The notes under the pieces: model-generated
What the model was told of the DNA's origin: nothing
The model's database searches: none
Seen by the model: the letters and a program-made list of their open reading frames with translations, nothing else
Source of the DNA: Mucilaginibacter auburnensis
GTDB lineage: Bacteria > Bacteroidota > Bacteroidia > Sphingobacteriales > Sphingobacteriaceae
Length of the DNA: 64,000 bases
Assembly: GCF_002797815.1 (NCBI RefSeq)
Contig: NZ_PGFJ01000002.1
Location: forward strand, 806,001 to 870,000
Direction: 5' to 3'
In this document: positions 46,404 through 55,000 of the stretch, in pieces
How the letters are laid out: the number at the start of each line of letters is the position of its first letter
Position numbering within the stretch: the first letter of the stretch is position 1
Position numbers and translations under genes: made by a program

Positions 46404-46411
46404 CAAATGTA
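46404..46411 (-). promoter_or_regulatory. -7 box (TACATTTG) of tRNA-Phe
   Basis: On the minus strand TACATTTG ends 17 bp before the tRNA 5' end. It matches TAnnTTTG exactly. Confidence 0.6.
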
Positions 46412-46542
46412 GTGTGTTTTTTCATTTATGAAAACTTTATTTTAATTTTTTTTCGCGCTTTTTTCTATACAAATCTAAATCAGCTACTTGCATCAAAAAC
46501 ATTTTTTATGCGGATTGTATTTTCTACTTTAGTTGATCAAGT

Positions 46543-47838
46543 ATGATAGGCCAAATCGTTTTTCTTATTGTTTTAGCTACCGCTATCTATCTTTTTAGCC
46601 GCAATGTTGGCCGCATACGGCGCAATATTTTATTGGGAAAAGATACAGACAGAAGCGACCGCCCTGCCGAGCGCTGGAAAACCATGGCCCGTGTAGCCTT
46701 AGGGCAAAGCAAAATGGGTAAACGCCCTGTAGCCGCCGTAATGCATTTGTTTATCTACGTCGGCTTTGTTATCATTAACATTGAGGTGTTAGAGATAGTG
46801 CTTGACGGACTGTTTGGCACGCACCGCATATTTTCGCGGGCATTAGGCGGCTTATATAGCCTGTTTATAGGTTCATTTGAAATACTAGCTGTTTTAGTGC
46901 TAACTGCGTGTGTTGTTTTCCTTGCGCGCAGAAACCTGTTGAAGTTAAAACGCTTCAGCGGTATGGAGATGAAAGAATGGCCAAAGTCAGATGCCAACTA
47001 CATACTCATTATTGAGATATGTTTAATGACGGCTTTTCTGTTAATGAACGCTGCCGATTACAAGTTGCAAACTTTGCAATACAACCACTATATCAAAGCA
47101 GGCAGTTTCCCTGTAAGCAGTTTACTGACTTCATTTTTAGCTGGTCAAACATCCACACTTGTTGCGATAGAGCGTGCCTGCTGGTGGTTTCACATTGTTG
47201 GCATACTGGCGTTTTTAAACTACTTGCCCTACTCAAAACACTTCCATATATTGCTGGCTTTCCCAAACACATACTATTCTAAACTGGAGCCAAAAGGAGA
47301 ATTTAGCAACATGGCATCCGTAACCAATGAGGTGAAGGCCATGCTTGATCCATCGTTTGTTCCCACAGCAGAAGCCCCAGGCCGTTTCGGCGCCAAAGAT
47401 GCTACAGACCTCACCTGGAAAAATCTGATGGATGCATATACCTGCACCGAGTGCGGGCGTTGCACTTCGGTTTGCCCGGCAAATATTACGGGTAAACTAC
47501 TATCGCCACGTAAGATCATGATGGATACACGCGATCGTATTACGGAGATAGGCAAAAACATGGATCAACACGGTAATGACCACCACGATAACAAGGCCTT
47601 ATTAGATGATTACATAACCCGGGAAGAACTTTGGGCATGTACTACCTGCAACGCCTGCACAGAGGCTTGTCCGGTAAATATTGACCCATTGAATATTATT
47701 GTTCAGATGCGCCAATACATTGTAATGGAAGAGTCGGCAGCGCCGGCCAGCCTTAATAACATGTTTGGCAATGTTGAAAATAATGGAGCGCCGTGGAAGT
47801 ACAGTAATGCCGATAGGTTTAACTGGGCAGATAAGTAG
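46543..47838 (+). CDS. Membrane Fe-S oxidoreductase subunit
   Basis: A 431-residue protein. About five hydrophobic segments up to residue 240 form a NarI-like or HdrE-type membrane domain, which in such proteins binds heme b. The cytoplasmic C-terminal part has two [4Fe-4S] motifs, CTECGRCTSVCP (about 304-315) and CTTCNACTEACP (about 366-377). It is probably an electron-transfer subunit linking a soluble dehydrogenase to the quinone pool. Its partner gene follows 29 bp downstream. Confidence 0.88.
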   Translation: MIGQIVFLIVLATAIYLFSRNVGRIRRNILLGKDTDRSDRPAERWKTMARVALGQSKMGKRPVAAVMHLFIYVGFVIINIEVLEIVLDGLFGTHRIFSRALGGLYSLFIGSFEILAVLVLTACVVFLARRNLLKLKRFSGMEMKEWPKSDANYILIIEICLMTAFLLMNAADYKLQTLQYNHYIKAGSFPVSSLLTSFLAGQTSTLVAIERACWWFHIVGILAFLNYLPYSKHFHILLAFPNTYYSKLEPKGEFSNMASVTNEVKAMLDPSFVPTAEAPGRFGAKDATDLTWKNLMDAYTCTECGRCTSVCPANITGKLLSPRKIMMDTRDRITEIGKNMDQHGNDHHDNKALLDDYITREELWACTTCNACTEACPVNIDPLNIIVQMRQYIVMEESAAPASLNNMFGNVENNGAPWKYSNADRFNWADK

Positions 47839-47867
47839 ATAGTTCAGTTGGAAGTTAGCAGATAGTT

Positions 47868-48689
47868 ATGGACGAATTAAACAAATCTGAAATCAAAAAT
47901 CCGAATTTCGAAATTCCAACCATGGCTCAAATGGCCGCCGAGGGTAAACAACCCGAGATTTTATTCTGGGTAGGATGCGCCGGTAGTTTTGATGAGCGCG
48001 CCCAGAAAATTACGCGCGATATTTGCAAAATATTGCACCACGTTAGCATAAGCTATGCTGTTTTAGGCACGGAAGAAGCCTGTACCGGCGACCCAGCCAA
48101 GCGCGCAGGCAATGAATTTTTGTTCCAGATGCAGGCTATGATGAATATCCAGCTGCTTGATGGTTACAACATCAAAAAAATAGTTACCGGCTGCCCGCAT
48201 TGCTTCAATACCATAAAAAACGAATACCCTAACCTGGGTGGCAATTATGAGGTGATCCATCATTCGCAACTGATACAACAATTAATTGACGAGGGCAAGC
48301 TGAAAGCAGAAGGTGGAGAAAGTTTTAAAGGTAAACGCATTACTTATCATGATGCCTGTTATTTAGGCAGAGGGAATGAAGTATACGAAGCTCCCCGCAA
48401 AGCTTTAGAAATTTTGGATGCCGAACTGGTTGAAATGAAACGTTGCCGCAGCAATGGCTTATGCTGTGGTGCGGGAGGCGCTCAAATGTTTAAAGAACCT
48501 GAGCCGGGAAACAAAGACATCAATATGGAGCGCGTTGACGAAGTTGTTGCTATTAATGCACAGGTAATTGCATCAGCCTGTCCGTTTTGCATGACCATGC
48601 TAAGCGATGGTATTAAACATCGCGATAAGGACCAGGAAATTAAAGTATTGGATATTGCGGAGATAACAGCAAGAGCGAATAGGTTATGA
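47868..48689 (+). CDS. CCG-domain (Fe-S)-binding protein, HdrB/GlpC-like
   Basis: A 273-residue protein with two CCG cysteine-rich domains. The first has WVGCAGSFDERA and TGCPHCFNTIKNEY, the second DACYLGRGN and LCCGAGGAQMF. Such domains bind [4Fe-4S] or non-cubane clusters in HdrB, GlpC and LldE proteins. It lies 29 bp after the membrane Fe-S protein and almost certainly forms one complex with it. No ETF or dehydrogenase is adjacent, so the substrate is unknown. Confidence 0.88.
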   Translation: MDELNKSEIKNPNFEIPTMAQMAAEGKQPEILFWVGCAGSFDERAQKITRDICKILHHVSISYAVLGTEEACTGDPAKRAGNEFLFQMQAMMNIQLLDGYNIKKIVTGCPHCFNTIKNEYPNLGGNYEVIHHSQLIQQLIDEGKLKAEGGESFKGKRITYHDACYLGRGNEVYEAPRKALEILDAELVEMKRCRSNGLCCGAGGAQMFKEPEPGNKDINMERVDEVVAINAQVIASACPFCMTMLSDGIKHRDKDQEIKVLDIAEITARANRL

Positions 48690-48715
48690 GGTAATTAATA
48701 TGAAGTCTGCCTTTA

Positions 48716-49174
48716 CTAAAAGCTTTCTAATTCTATGGCTTCCTCAAAATACGCTTTAAATTTACCAGACAGTTGCGCGTCTCTAAACTTTACAATAGTA
48801 TAGCCACTGTCAAAACAAACTATTTCAATTAAAGCGTTAGTATGTTGAATGTTACCGTTTTTCCATATCAGTTCGTTTCCTTCAGCATAAGGCAGATTTT
48901 CCTCGTCTACGTCAATTAATTGCTCGTTAGAAAATCCAAGTAATACTCCCCAAATAATCTGTGGATCTGCAGTAACCAACTGTTGAAACTGTTCCGGAGA
49001 AAGGATAAAATAGTCGTGATCAAAGTTGATTGGCAATATTGTGCCATTGGAAAGAAAGTCCAGATCAGAAATAAACCAACTCCACTTCTCTATATCTTTA
49101 AAAATTGGTTGAATTAACCCCTTCAGGTGCGTATGAGACAATAATTTATTGCTTCTTCTGATAATCCAATTCAC
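48716..49174 (-). CDS. Conserved hypothetical protein
   Basis: A 152-residue protein with no signal peptide. It is alpha/beta in appearance with acidic and aromatic patches (FDHDYFILSPEQFQQ; WGVLLGFSNEQL). No family is recognised. Its ATG overlaps the stop of the preceding gene by 4 bases (ATGA), so the two are translationally coupled. Confidence 0.65.
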   Translation of the reverse strand: MNWIIRRSNKLLSHTHLKGLIQPIFKDIEKWSWFISDLDFLSNGTILPINFDHDYFILSPEQFQQLVTADPQIIWGVLLGFSNEQLIDVDEENLPYAEGNELIWKNGNIQHTNALIEIVCFDSGYTIVKFRDAQLSGKFKAYFEEAIELESF

Positions 49175-49644
49175 AGCCCTTTAGCTTTAAGGAAATTAAT
49201 AGCCTGTTGCAAACTATCTAAACGCTCGGGCTCCATGTTTTTCAATGGGATGTCCAGCACAGTTGCCATAGTATCGATGTTGCCTTTGCGGTCGTTGTAG
49301 GTTTGAACAATAATGTCATCTTCTTTGGTTTTTAATCGTAGCGTACCCTTATAGTTGTTACCCAGATAATTGAGGTCATCTAACTGTTGCAGTTGCAAAG
49401 AGAAATATTCCTGTTTACCGTTCTGATAGGTTTTACGCAACCGCAAAAACGCTTCCTGATTGAGGCTGATCTCAAACTTTTTCAGCTTTGTATCTGCCGT
49501 GGCGTCATATGATGCGGTAAGACATTGATTGCTCCAGTTCAGCCAGTCCTGCTCAACAACAAAGCACAAACCCGCCAGCCCGGTGAGCACGAATGAAAAT
49601 ACAAGAAACCGTTTTTTTCTTTTTAGGATAATTGATCTTATCAT
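49171..49644 (-). CDS. Membrane-anchored hypothetical protein
   Basis: About 157 residues from the ATG at 49644; a TTG at 49689 would add 15 residues but would overlap the divergent gene. An N-terminal basic patch (LKRKKR) and a hydrophobic segment (FLVFSFVLTGLAGLCFVV) suggest a signal anchor. The rest has no known motif. It is encoded together with the downstream 152-residue protein. Confidence 0.65.
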   Translation of the reverse strand: MIRSIILKRKKRFLVFSFVLTGLAGLCFVVEQDWLNWSNQCLTASYDATADTKLKKFEISLNQEAFLRLRKTYQNGKQEYFSLQLQQLDDLNYLGNNYKGTLRLKTKEDDIIVQTYNDRKGNIDTMATVLDIPLKNMEPERLDSLQQAINFLKAKGL

Positions 49645-49690
49645 TACAATAAAACGCAAAGTCGAAGTTAATAATTTATAAATTTGCAAT

Positions 49691-50173
49691 ATGCAATTTT
49701 CTGAAAATTCAAGAGTGTGGATATATCAGTCAGACAGACAGCTATCTGACGAGGAAACCAATCAAATACAACAGCACTTAAATACATTTGCCGCGCAATG
49801 GACGGCCCACAACAACCAGCTGAAAGCAACTGGTGAGGTGCGTTATAATCGCTTTCTGATTTTAATAGTTGATGAAACACAAACAGGCGCAAGCGGATGT
49901 TCTATTGATAAATCCGTTCATTTTATGAAACAAATAGAACAGGCTTTTGGTGTTAATTTATTTGACCGTTTTAACCTGGCCTATCGCGAAGGGACTAAAG
50001 TACTTTCACTACCCCGCAACGCATTTGAAGAAAAACTGGCAAACGGTGAGATCAACAAGGATACTGTGGTTTTTAATAACCTTATTCCAACTTTTAAAGA
50101 CCTGCAAAACAAATGGGAAGTTCCGTTTAAGGATAGCTGGCACATGCAGCTGTTTGGCAGTTTGGTGAAATAA
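49691..50173 (+). CDS. Conserved Bacteroidota protein of unknown function
   Basis: A 160-residue protein beginning SRVWIYQSDRQLSDEE. Relatives with this start are widespread in Bacteroidota and are often labelled ABC transporter ATPase, but no Walker A, Walker B or signature motif is present, so that name should not be used. It has an alpha/beta pattern and a LILIVDETQTGASGCSIDKS segment. The role is unknown. Confidence 0.7.
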   Translation: MQFSENSRVWIYQSDRQLSDEETNQIQQHLNTFAAQWTAHNNQLKATGEVRYNRFLILIVDETQTGASGCSIDKSVHFMKQIEQAFGVNLFDRFNLAYREGTKVLSLPRNAFEEKLANGEINKDTVVFNNLIPTFKDLQNKWEVPFKDSWHMQLFGSLVK

Positions 50174-50212
50174 ATACCAATACCTTTTCTCTAAAATTTC
50201 CTAACTTGTACT

Positions 50213-50821
50213 ATGGAAAAGTACGATCCCCGCATTGACGCCTATATTGAAAAAGCTGCAGATTTTGCCAAACCCGTTTTAATACACCTTAGGCACCTAA
50301 TGCATGCTGCGGCACCTCAAATTACCGAAACCATAAAATGGGGAATGCCGTTTTTTGACTACAAAGGGCCGGTTTGTAATATGGCCTCGTTCAAACAGCA
50401 TTGCGCCTTCGGTTTCTGGAAAGCAACCTCTTTGAACGATCCGCACGGATTGATCAACGCAGGCGAAGCGGCTATGGGCAGCTTTGGCAGGCTTACTTCA
50501 TTGGTCGATCTTCCGTCAGACGAAATATTAATTGATTTTATTGAGCAGGCTGTAAAGCTAAATGAGGCAGGCGTAAAAGGCAACGTAAAAAAATCGCCAG
50601 GTGCGCCAAAGCCCGAGATACCTATGCCTGATTATTTCGCCAAAGTACTATCGCAAGAACCTAAAGCACTGGCCACTTTTGAGGACTTCAGCGCATCGCA
50701 TAAGCGCGAATACCTGGAGTGGATAACTGAAGCAAAAACCGAAGCCACCCGCGAAAAGCGAATGGCCACGGCTATTGAATGGCTTAATGAAGGAAAATCA
50801 AGGAACTGGAAGTATAAGTAG
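50213..50821 (+). CDS. DUF1801/YdeI-like protein
   Basis: A 202-residue protein. The first 130 residues form a DUF1801 domain (YIEKAADFAKPVLIHLRHLM, then KWGMPFFDYKG and MASFKQHCAFGFWK). The last 60 match the YdeI/OmpD-associated end (EDFSASHKREYLEWITEAKTEATREKRMATAIEWL). The family has been linked to bacteriocin resistance, but the role here is unknown. It converges on manA with a 4-bp gap. Confidence 0.82.
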   Translation: MEKYDPRIDAYIEKAADFAKPVLIHLRHLMHAAAPQITETIKWGMPFFDYKGPVCNMASFKQHCAFGFWKATSLNDPHGLINAGEAAMGSFGRLTSLVDLPSDEILIDFIEQAVKLNEAGVKGNVKKSPGAPKPEIPMPDYFAKVLSQEPKALATFEDFSASHKREYLEWITEAKTEATREKRMATAIEWLNEGKSRNWKYK

Positions 50822-50825
50822 AATA

Positions 50826-51809
50826 TTACTCTATAAAACTTTCCAGCATTTTAAAGCCCGAAGTTGTTTCCAACTCTACTTTATCAATTGTTTTTGGCAG
50901 TAGCATGCACTCACCCATTTTAACCGGGTATGCTTCGCCGTTGTGTTTGATGGTATAAGCGCCTTCAACACAAACATGTATTACAAACGAGTCTAAGCTG
51001 CTGTAATCTTTTGTAGTGCTTTTGGTAAAATCTAAAACGTTGGTGGTAAAGTAAGGGCATTTAACCAATCTTACCGTTTCGTTCTTCGCCGGCTGATATT
51101 TGGTTTTGTATTCAGGATAAAACTTATAGTCAATTGCAGCTAATGCTTCCTCTACATGCAATTCGCGTTTATTGCCTTTATCGTCAACACGATCAAAATC
51201 ATAAATACGGTAAGTAATATCTGATGTTTGCTGTATCTCCGCGATCAGCAGGCCTTTGCCTATCGTGTGTACCCTTCCGGCAGGTAAAAAGAAAACGTCC
51301 CCCGCTTTAACGTCTTCCTTGTTCAGTACATCAGTTAAACGCCCGCTGTTAAATACTTTCAGATATTTCTCTTGTGTAAGTTCCTGGTTAAAGCCCGCAA
51401 TAAGCGTTGAACCCGGGTCTGCCTCAATAACATACCACATCTCGGTTTTACCAAAAGAGTTATGACGTTCTTTAGCCAGTTTATCATCAGGGTGCACCTG
51501 TATAGAAAGATCCTCGTTTGCATCAATAAATTTCACCAGTAACGGAAACTCATTGCCAAAATGCTGATACACCTTCTCTCCCACCAGTTCGGCACCATAT
51601 TGTACCAACAGATCTGCCAATGACTCCCCATTCAGCGCGCCGCCATCAACAACAGATACATCACTTTTTACGCCCGATATTTCCCAGGTTTCGCCGCAGT
51701 TGGGTAGATCACCAAAATCTTTATGCAGATAAGTTTTTATTTTTTGCCCACCCCATATTTTGTCTTTATAGATGGTTTTGAACTTTAACGGATATAGTGC
51801 TTCAGACAT
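50826..51809 (-). CDS. manA: Mannose-6-phosphate isomerase, class I
   Basis: A 327-residue type I phosphomannose isomerase that interconverts fructose-6-phosphate and mannose-6-phosphate. Zinc ligands are visible in SIQVHPDD and in EMWYVIEADPG, and the conserved segment NCGETWEISGV is near residue 37. The cupin fold ends with GEAYPVKMGECMLLPKTID. Length matches the shorter Bacteroidota and Firmicutes enzymes. It supplies mannose for surface glycans. Confidence 0.93.
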   Translation of the reverse strand: MSEALYPLKFKTIYKDKIWGGQKIKTYLHKDFGDLPNCGETWEISGVKSDVSVVDGGALNGESLADLLVQYGAELVGEKVYQHFGNEFPLLVKFIDANEDLSIQVHPDDKLAKERHNSFGKTEMWYVIEADPGSTLIAGFNQELTQEKYLKVFNSGRLTDVLNKEDVKAGDVFFLPAGRVHTIGKGLLIAEIQQTSDITYRIYDFDRVDDKGNKRELHVEEALAAIDYKFYPEYKTKYQPAKNETVRLVKCPYFTTNVLDFTKSTTKDYSSLDSFVIHVCVEGAYTIKHNGEAYPVKMGECMLLPKTIDKVELETTSGFKMLESFIE

Positions 51810-52057
51810 AGATTGATTGTTTTTCGTGCAATTTATCAGTAAATGACGAAAACAGTAACGGTGAAATGAAATATTAGTTTTGAGTTATGGTGATTTAAGC
51901 CAAACAACAAATATTAAATACTGAGAATAACACAAGCAGCGTAACAGGAGTATCAATTGAGTAATCTGCTTTTTAAGTATAAATACAGCAAACTTTTAAC
52001 CCGGAATTTGTTTATTAGTGTGTACAATTTTACTTAACCTTACAAATAGCCACAAAA

Positions 52058-55000
52058 TTGGGACGATTTGGACGCATAGCTTTAAAAACACTTCTTTGGA
52101 TAATTGGAGGCATTATAACACTACTATTGCTTGTTGTTGTTTTGATACAGGTACCTGCTGTTCAGAACTTTGTAAAAAACAAGGCCGTTACCTTCCTGCA
52201 AAATAAAATTCACACCAAGGTTGAAATAGGACACATTAGTTTGGGCCTTCCCAAATTATTAGTGCTGGAAAACGTTTATTTTGAAGATCAACAAAAAGAT
52301 ACACTGATAGCCGGCGACAAGCTGAAAGTTGATATCAGCATGTTGAAGCTGCTTAAAAATCAGGTTGAGGTTAATGAGATCAACCTGCAAGGCATCACCA
52401 CTAAAATATACCGCGGTAAAGACAGCGTTTTTAACTTCGATTATATTATCAAAGCTTTCGCCGGTGAGCAGAAGAAAGAACCTAAGCCCGAAGATACCAC
52501 CTCAACCATGAAATTTTCGGTTGATAAGGTGATATTAGACAGGATCAATGTAGCCTACAAAGACCTTACCACCGGTAATGATGTAAAGTTTTATCTGGGT
52601 CATTTTGATACCCGCATCAAAGATTTTGATCTGGATAAAATGAAGTTTACCATTCCTCGCATCAACTTGTCTGACGTAAACGCACGCATCATTCAGACGC
52701 CTGCCGGTTCTACCATTGCGCAAACTGCTGCGGTTGATACAGCAGTAACGCCGCTAAACCTCGACCTGAGTTTGGGCACCATAGATTTTTCAAAAATAAA
52801 GCTTGACTACCGCAGCAACGAGATGGACGCCAGTGTTGACCTGGGCAAGTTTTTGGTGGAGATGGATAAGATAGACCTTAAAAACCAAAACGTAGTTGTA
52901 AACAATATAGAACTGAACAACACCAGCGCAGCCCTGCGTTTTGCCAAGCCTACTACTGTTGCAAAAGCTGCTGAAAAAGCGGTGAAAAAGCTGGATACGC
53001 TTGCGTCAAATCCTAATAAGTCGGCTTGGCGGGCATCTTTAAACAGAATAAAACTGACTGGTAACGATATTAAATTTGATAACGATGCACAGGCTCCGCT
53101 ACGCAAAGGGATGGACTTTGCACACATGCACCTGCGCGATCTGAACATTGATCTGAGCGATCTGGCTTACAGTCCGGATACTATTGCCGGTAAAGTTAAC
53201 CAGGTTACTTTCAATGAAAAGAGCGGACTTGTTATTAAGAACTTTCGTACCCAATTTTTATACGGACCCAAAAGCGCTTACCTGAACGACCTGTTATTAG
53301 AAACCCCGCAAACCGTTATACAAAAAGAACTGCAGGTGAGCTACCCTTCTATTGATGCCATCAGCAAAAACATAGGCGACTTATACCTTAAAGCCAACTT
53401 AAATGGCTCTAAACTTGGCCTGCGCGATGTATTGCTGTTGATGCCAACCATGAGCAGCATGGAGCCCTTTAAAAGCTCGCCTAACTCTGTTATTCGCATT
53501 AATGGCCAGGTAACAGGTAAGGTGAATAATCTCAACATTCCAAATCTGGAAGTAAGCGGCTTTGGCAGTACCCGCATAGCTGCTTCGGCTAAGCTGCGCG
53601 GTCTGCCTGATATGAATAAGGCTTATTTTGATATTAACATCAGGGATTTCAGAACCACCAGTTCAGACATAGCACGCCTTGTACCTAAAGGCACCATACC
53701 ACCAAACGTTAGCATACCACCATCAATGGCGCTAAAGGGCAACTTTAAAGGCAGCATGAACAGCTTCAACACCCGGCTTAACCTGCGCTCAAGCTATGGC
53801 GCTGCGGATCTGGTTGCGGCTGTCAGAAATTTAAACAATAAAAAAGCTGCAACCTACACGGCCGACCTTAAAGCCAACCAGTTAAATATTGGCGCGCTTA
53901 CTAAACAGCCGCAAACGGTTGGCATGGTTACCATGACCGCTAAAGTAAAAGGAAGTGGCATTGACCCGAAAACTGCGAGTTTAGTACTGGATGGTAACGT
54001 TGCATCGGCGTATGTAAAGGGCTATACCTATAAAAACCTTAACCTAAAAGCTACCGGCACCAATGGAAGCTATTCAGCTAAAGCCACCATGCGCGATCCG
54101 AATATCACCTTCTCGCTGGATGCCAAAGCTAACATGAACAAAAAATATCCGGCGGTAAGCGGCACTTTTATGCTGGATAGTATTGACTTGCAAAAGCTGG
54201 GCTTTACCAAAGATGTAATGCGCATCCACGGAAAAATTGTGGCTGATGTGCCAACCGCTAATCCGGACTATCTGAATGCAACCATTAAAGCCTCTGATCT
54301 GCTAATAGTCAACAAAGACCAACGCATAAGGATGGATACCATCAGCCTGATATCAACAGCTACTGCCGACAGCAGCACACTGGCGCTGAAATCATCTATC
54401 CTTACTGCTAACATGAGCGGTAAATATCAGCTTACGCAAATAGGCACCGCTTTGCAGGATGTGATCAATAAATATTTTGATACCGGCCTGGCCACTACGG
54501 GCAAAGCAACCGTTGTAGCTAACAAACCCGGCTATCAGCCTCAACAAATGCGGTTTGCCATGCGTGTGGTTAAAACACCTTTGCTGCAACAATTTGCACC
54601 CGACCTGAAACAGCTTGATCCTATAGCCCTAACCGGCAGGTTTGACAGCAGTACGGGCGAACTGATTGTTAACGGCAGCATACCTAAAGTAGTTTACGGT
54701 ACCAGCATAATTAATAACACCAAGCTCAACATAAATACTGCCAACAACGCGCTTAATTATAGTTTAACTGCCGATGAAATAAAGCCTTCGCCATCAATTG
54801 ATCTGCTGAACACAAGTGTTACCGGTTCGGCACAAAACAATAAGCTGAACGTTAATTTACAGGTGCGTGATGTAAATAAAAAAGAACGCTACAGAATAGC
54901 GGGCGCATTGAGTATTCTACCTAACGAATATCAATTCAGCTTTGCTAATGATGGCGTATTGCTTAACTACGTAGCATGGACCGTAAACCCTGATAATGCG

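Noticed and set aside
49691..50173. ABC transporter ATPase
   Set aside because: Relatives are sometimes given this name, but Walker A, Walker B and signature motifs are missing.
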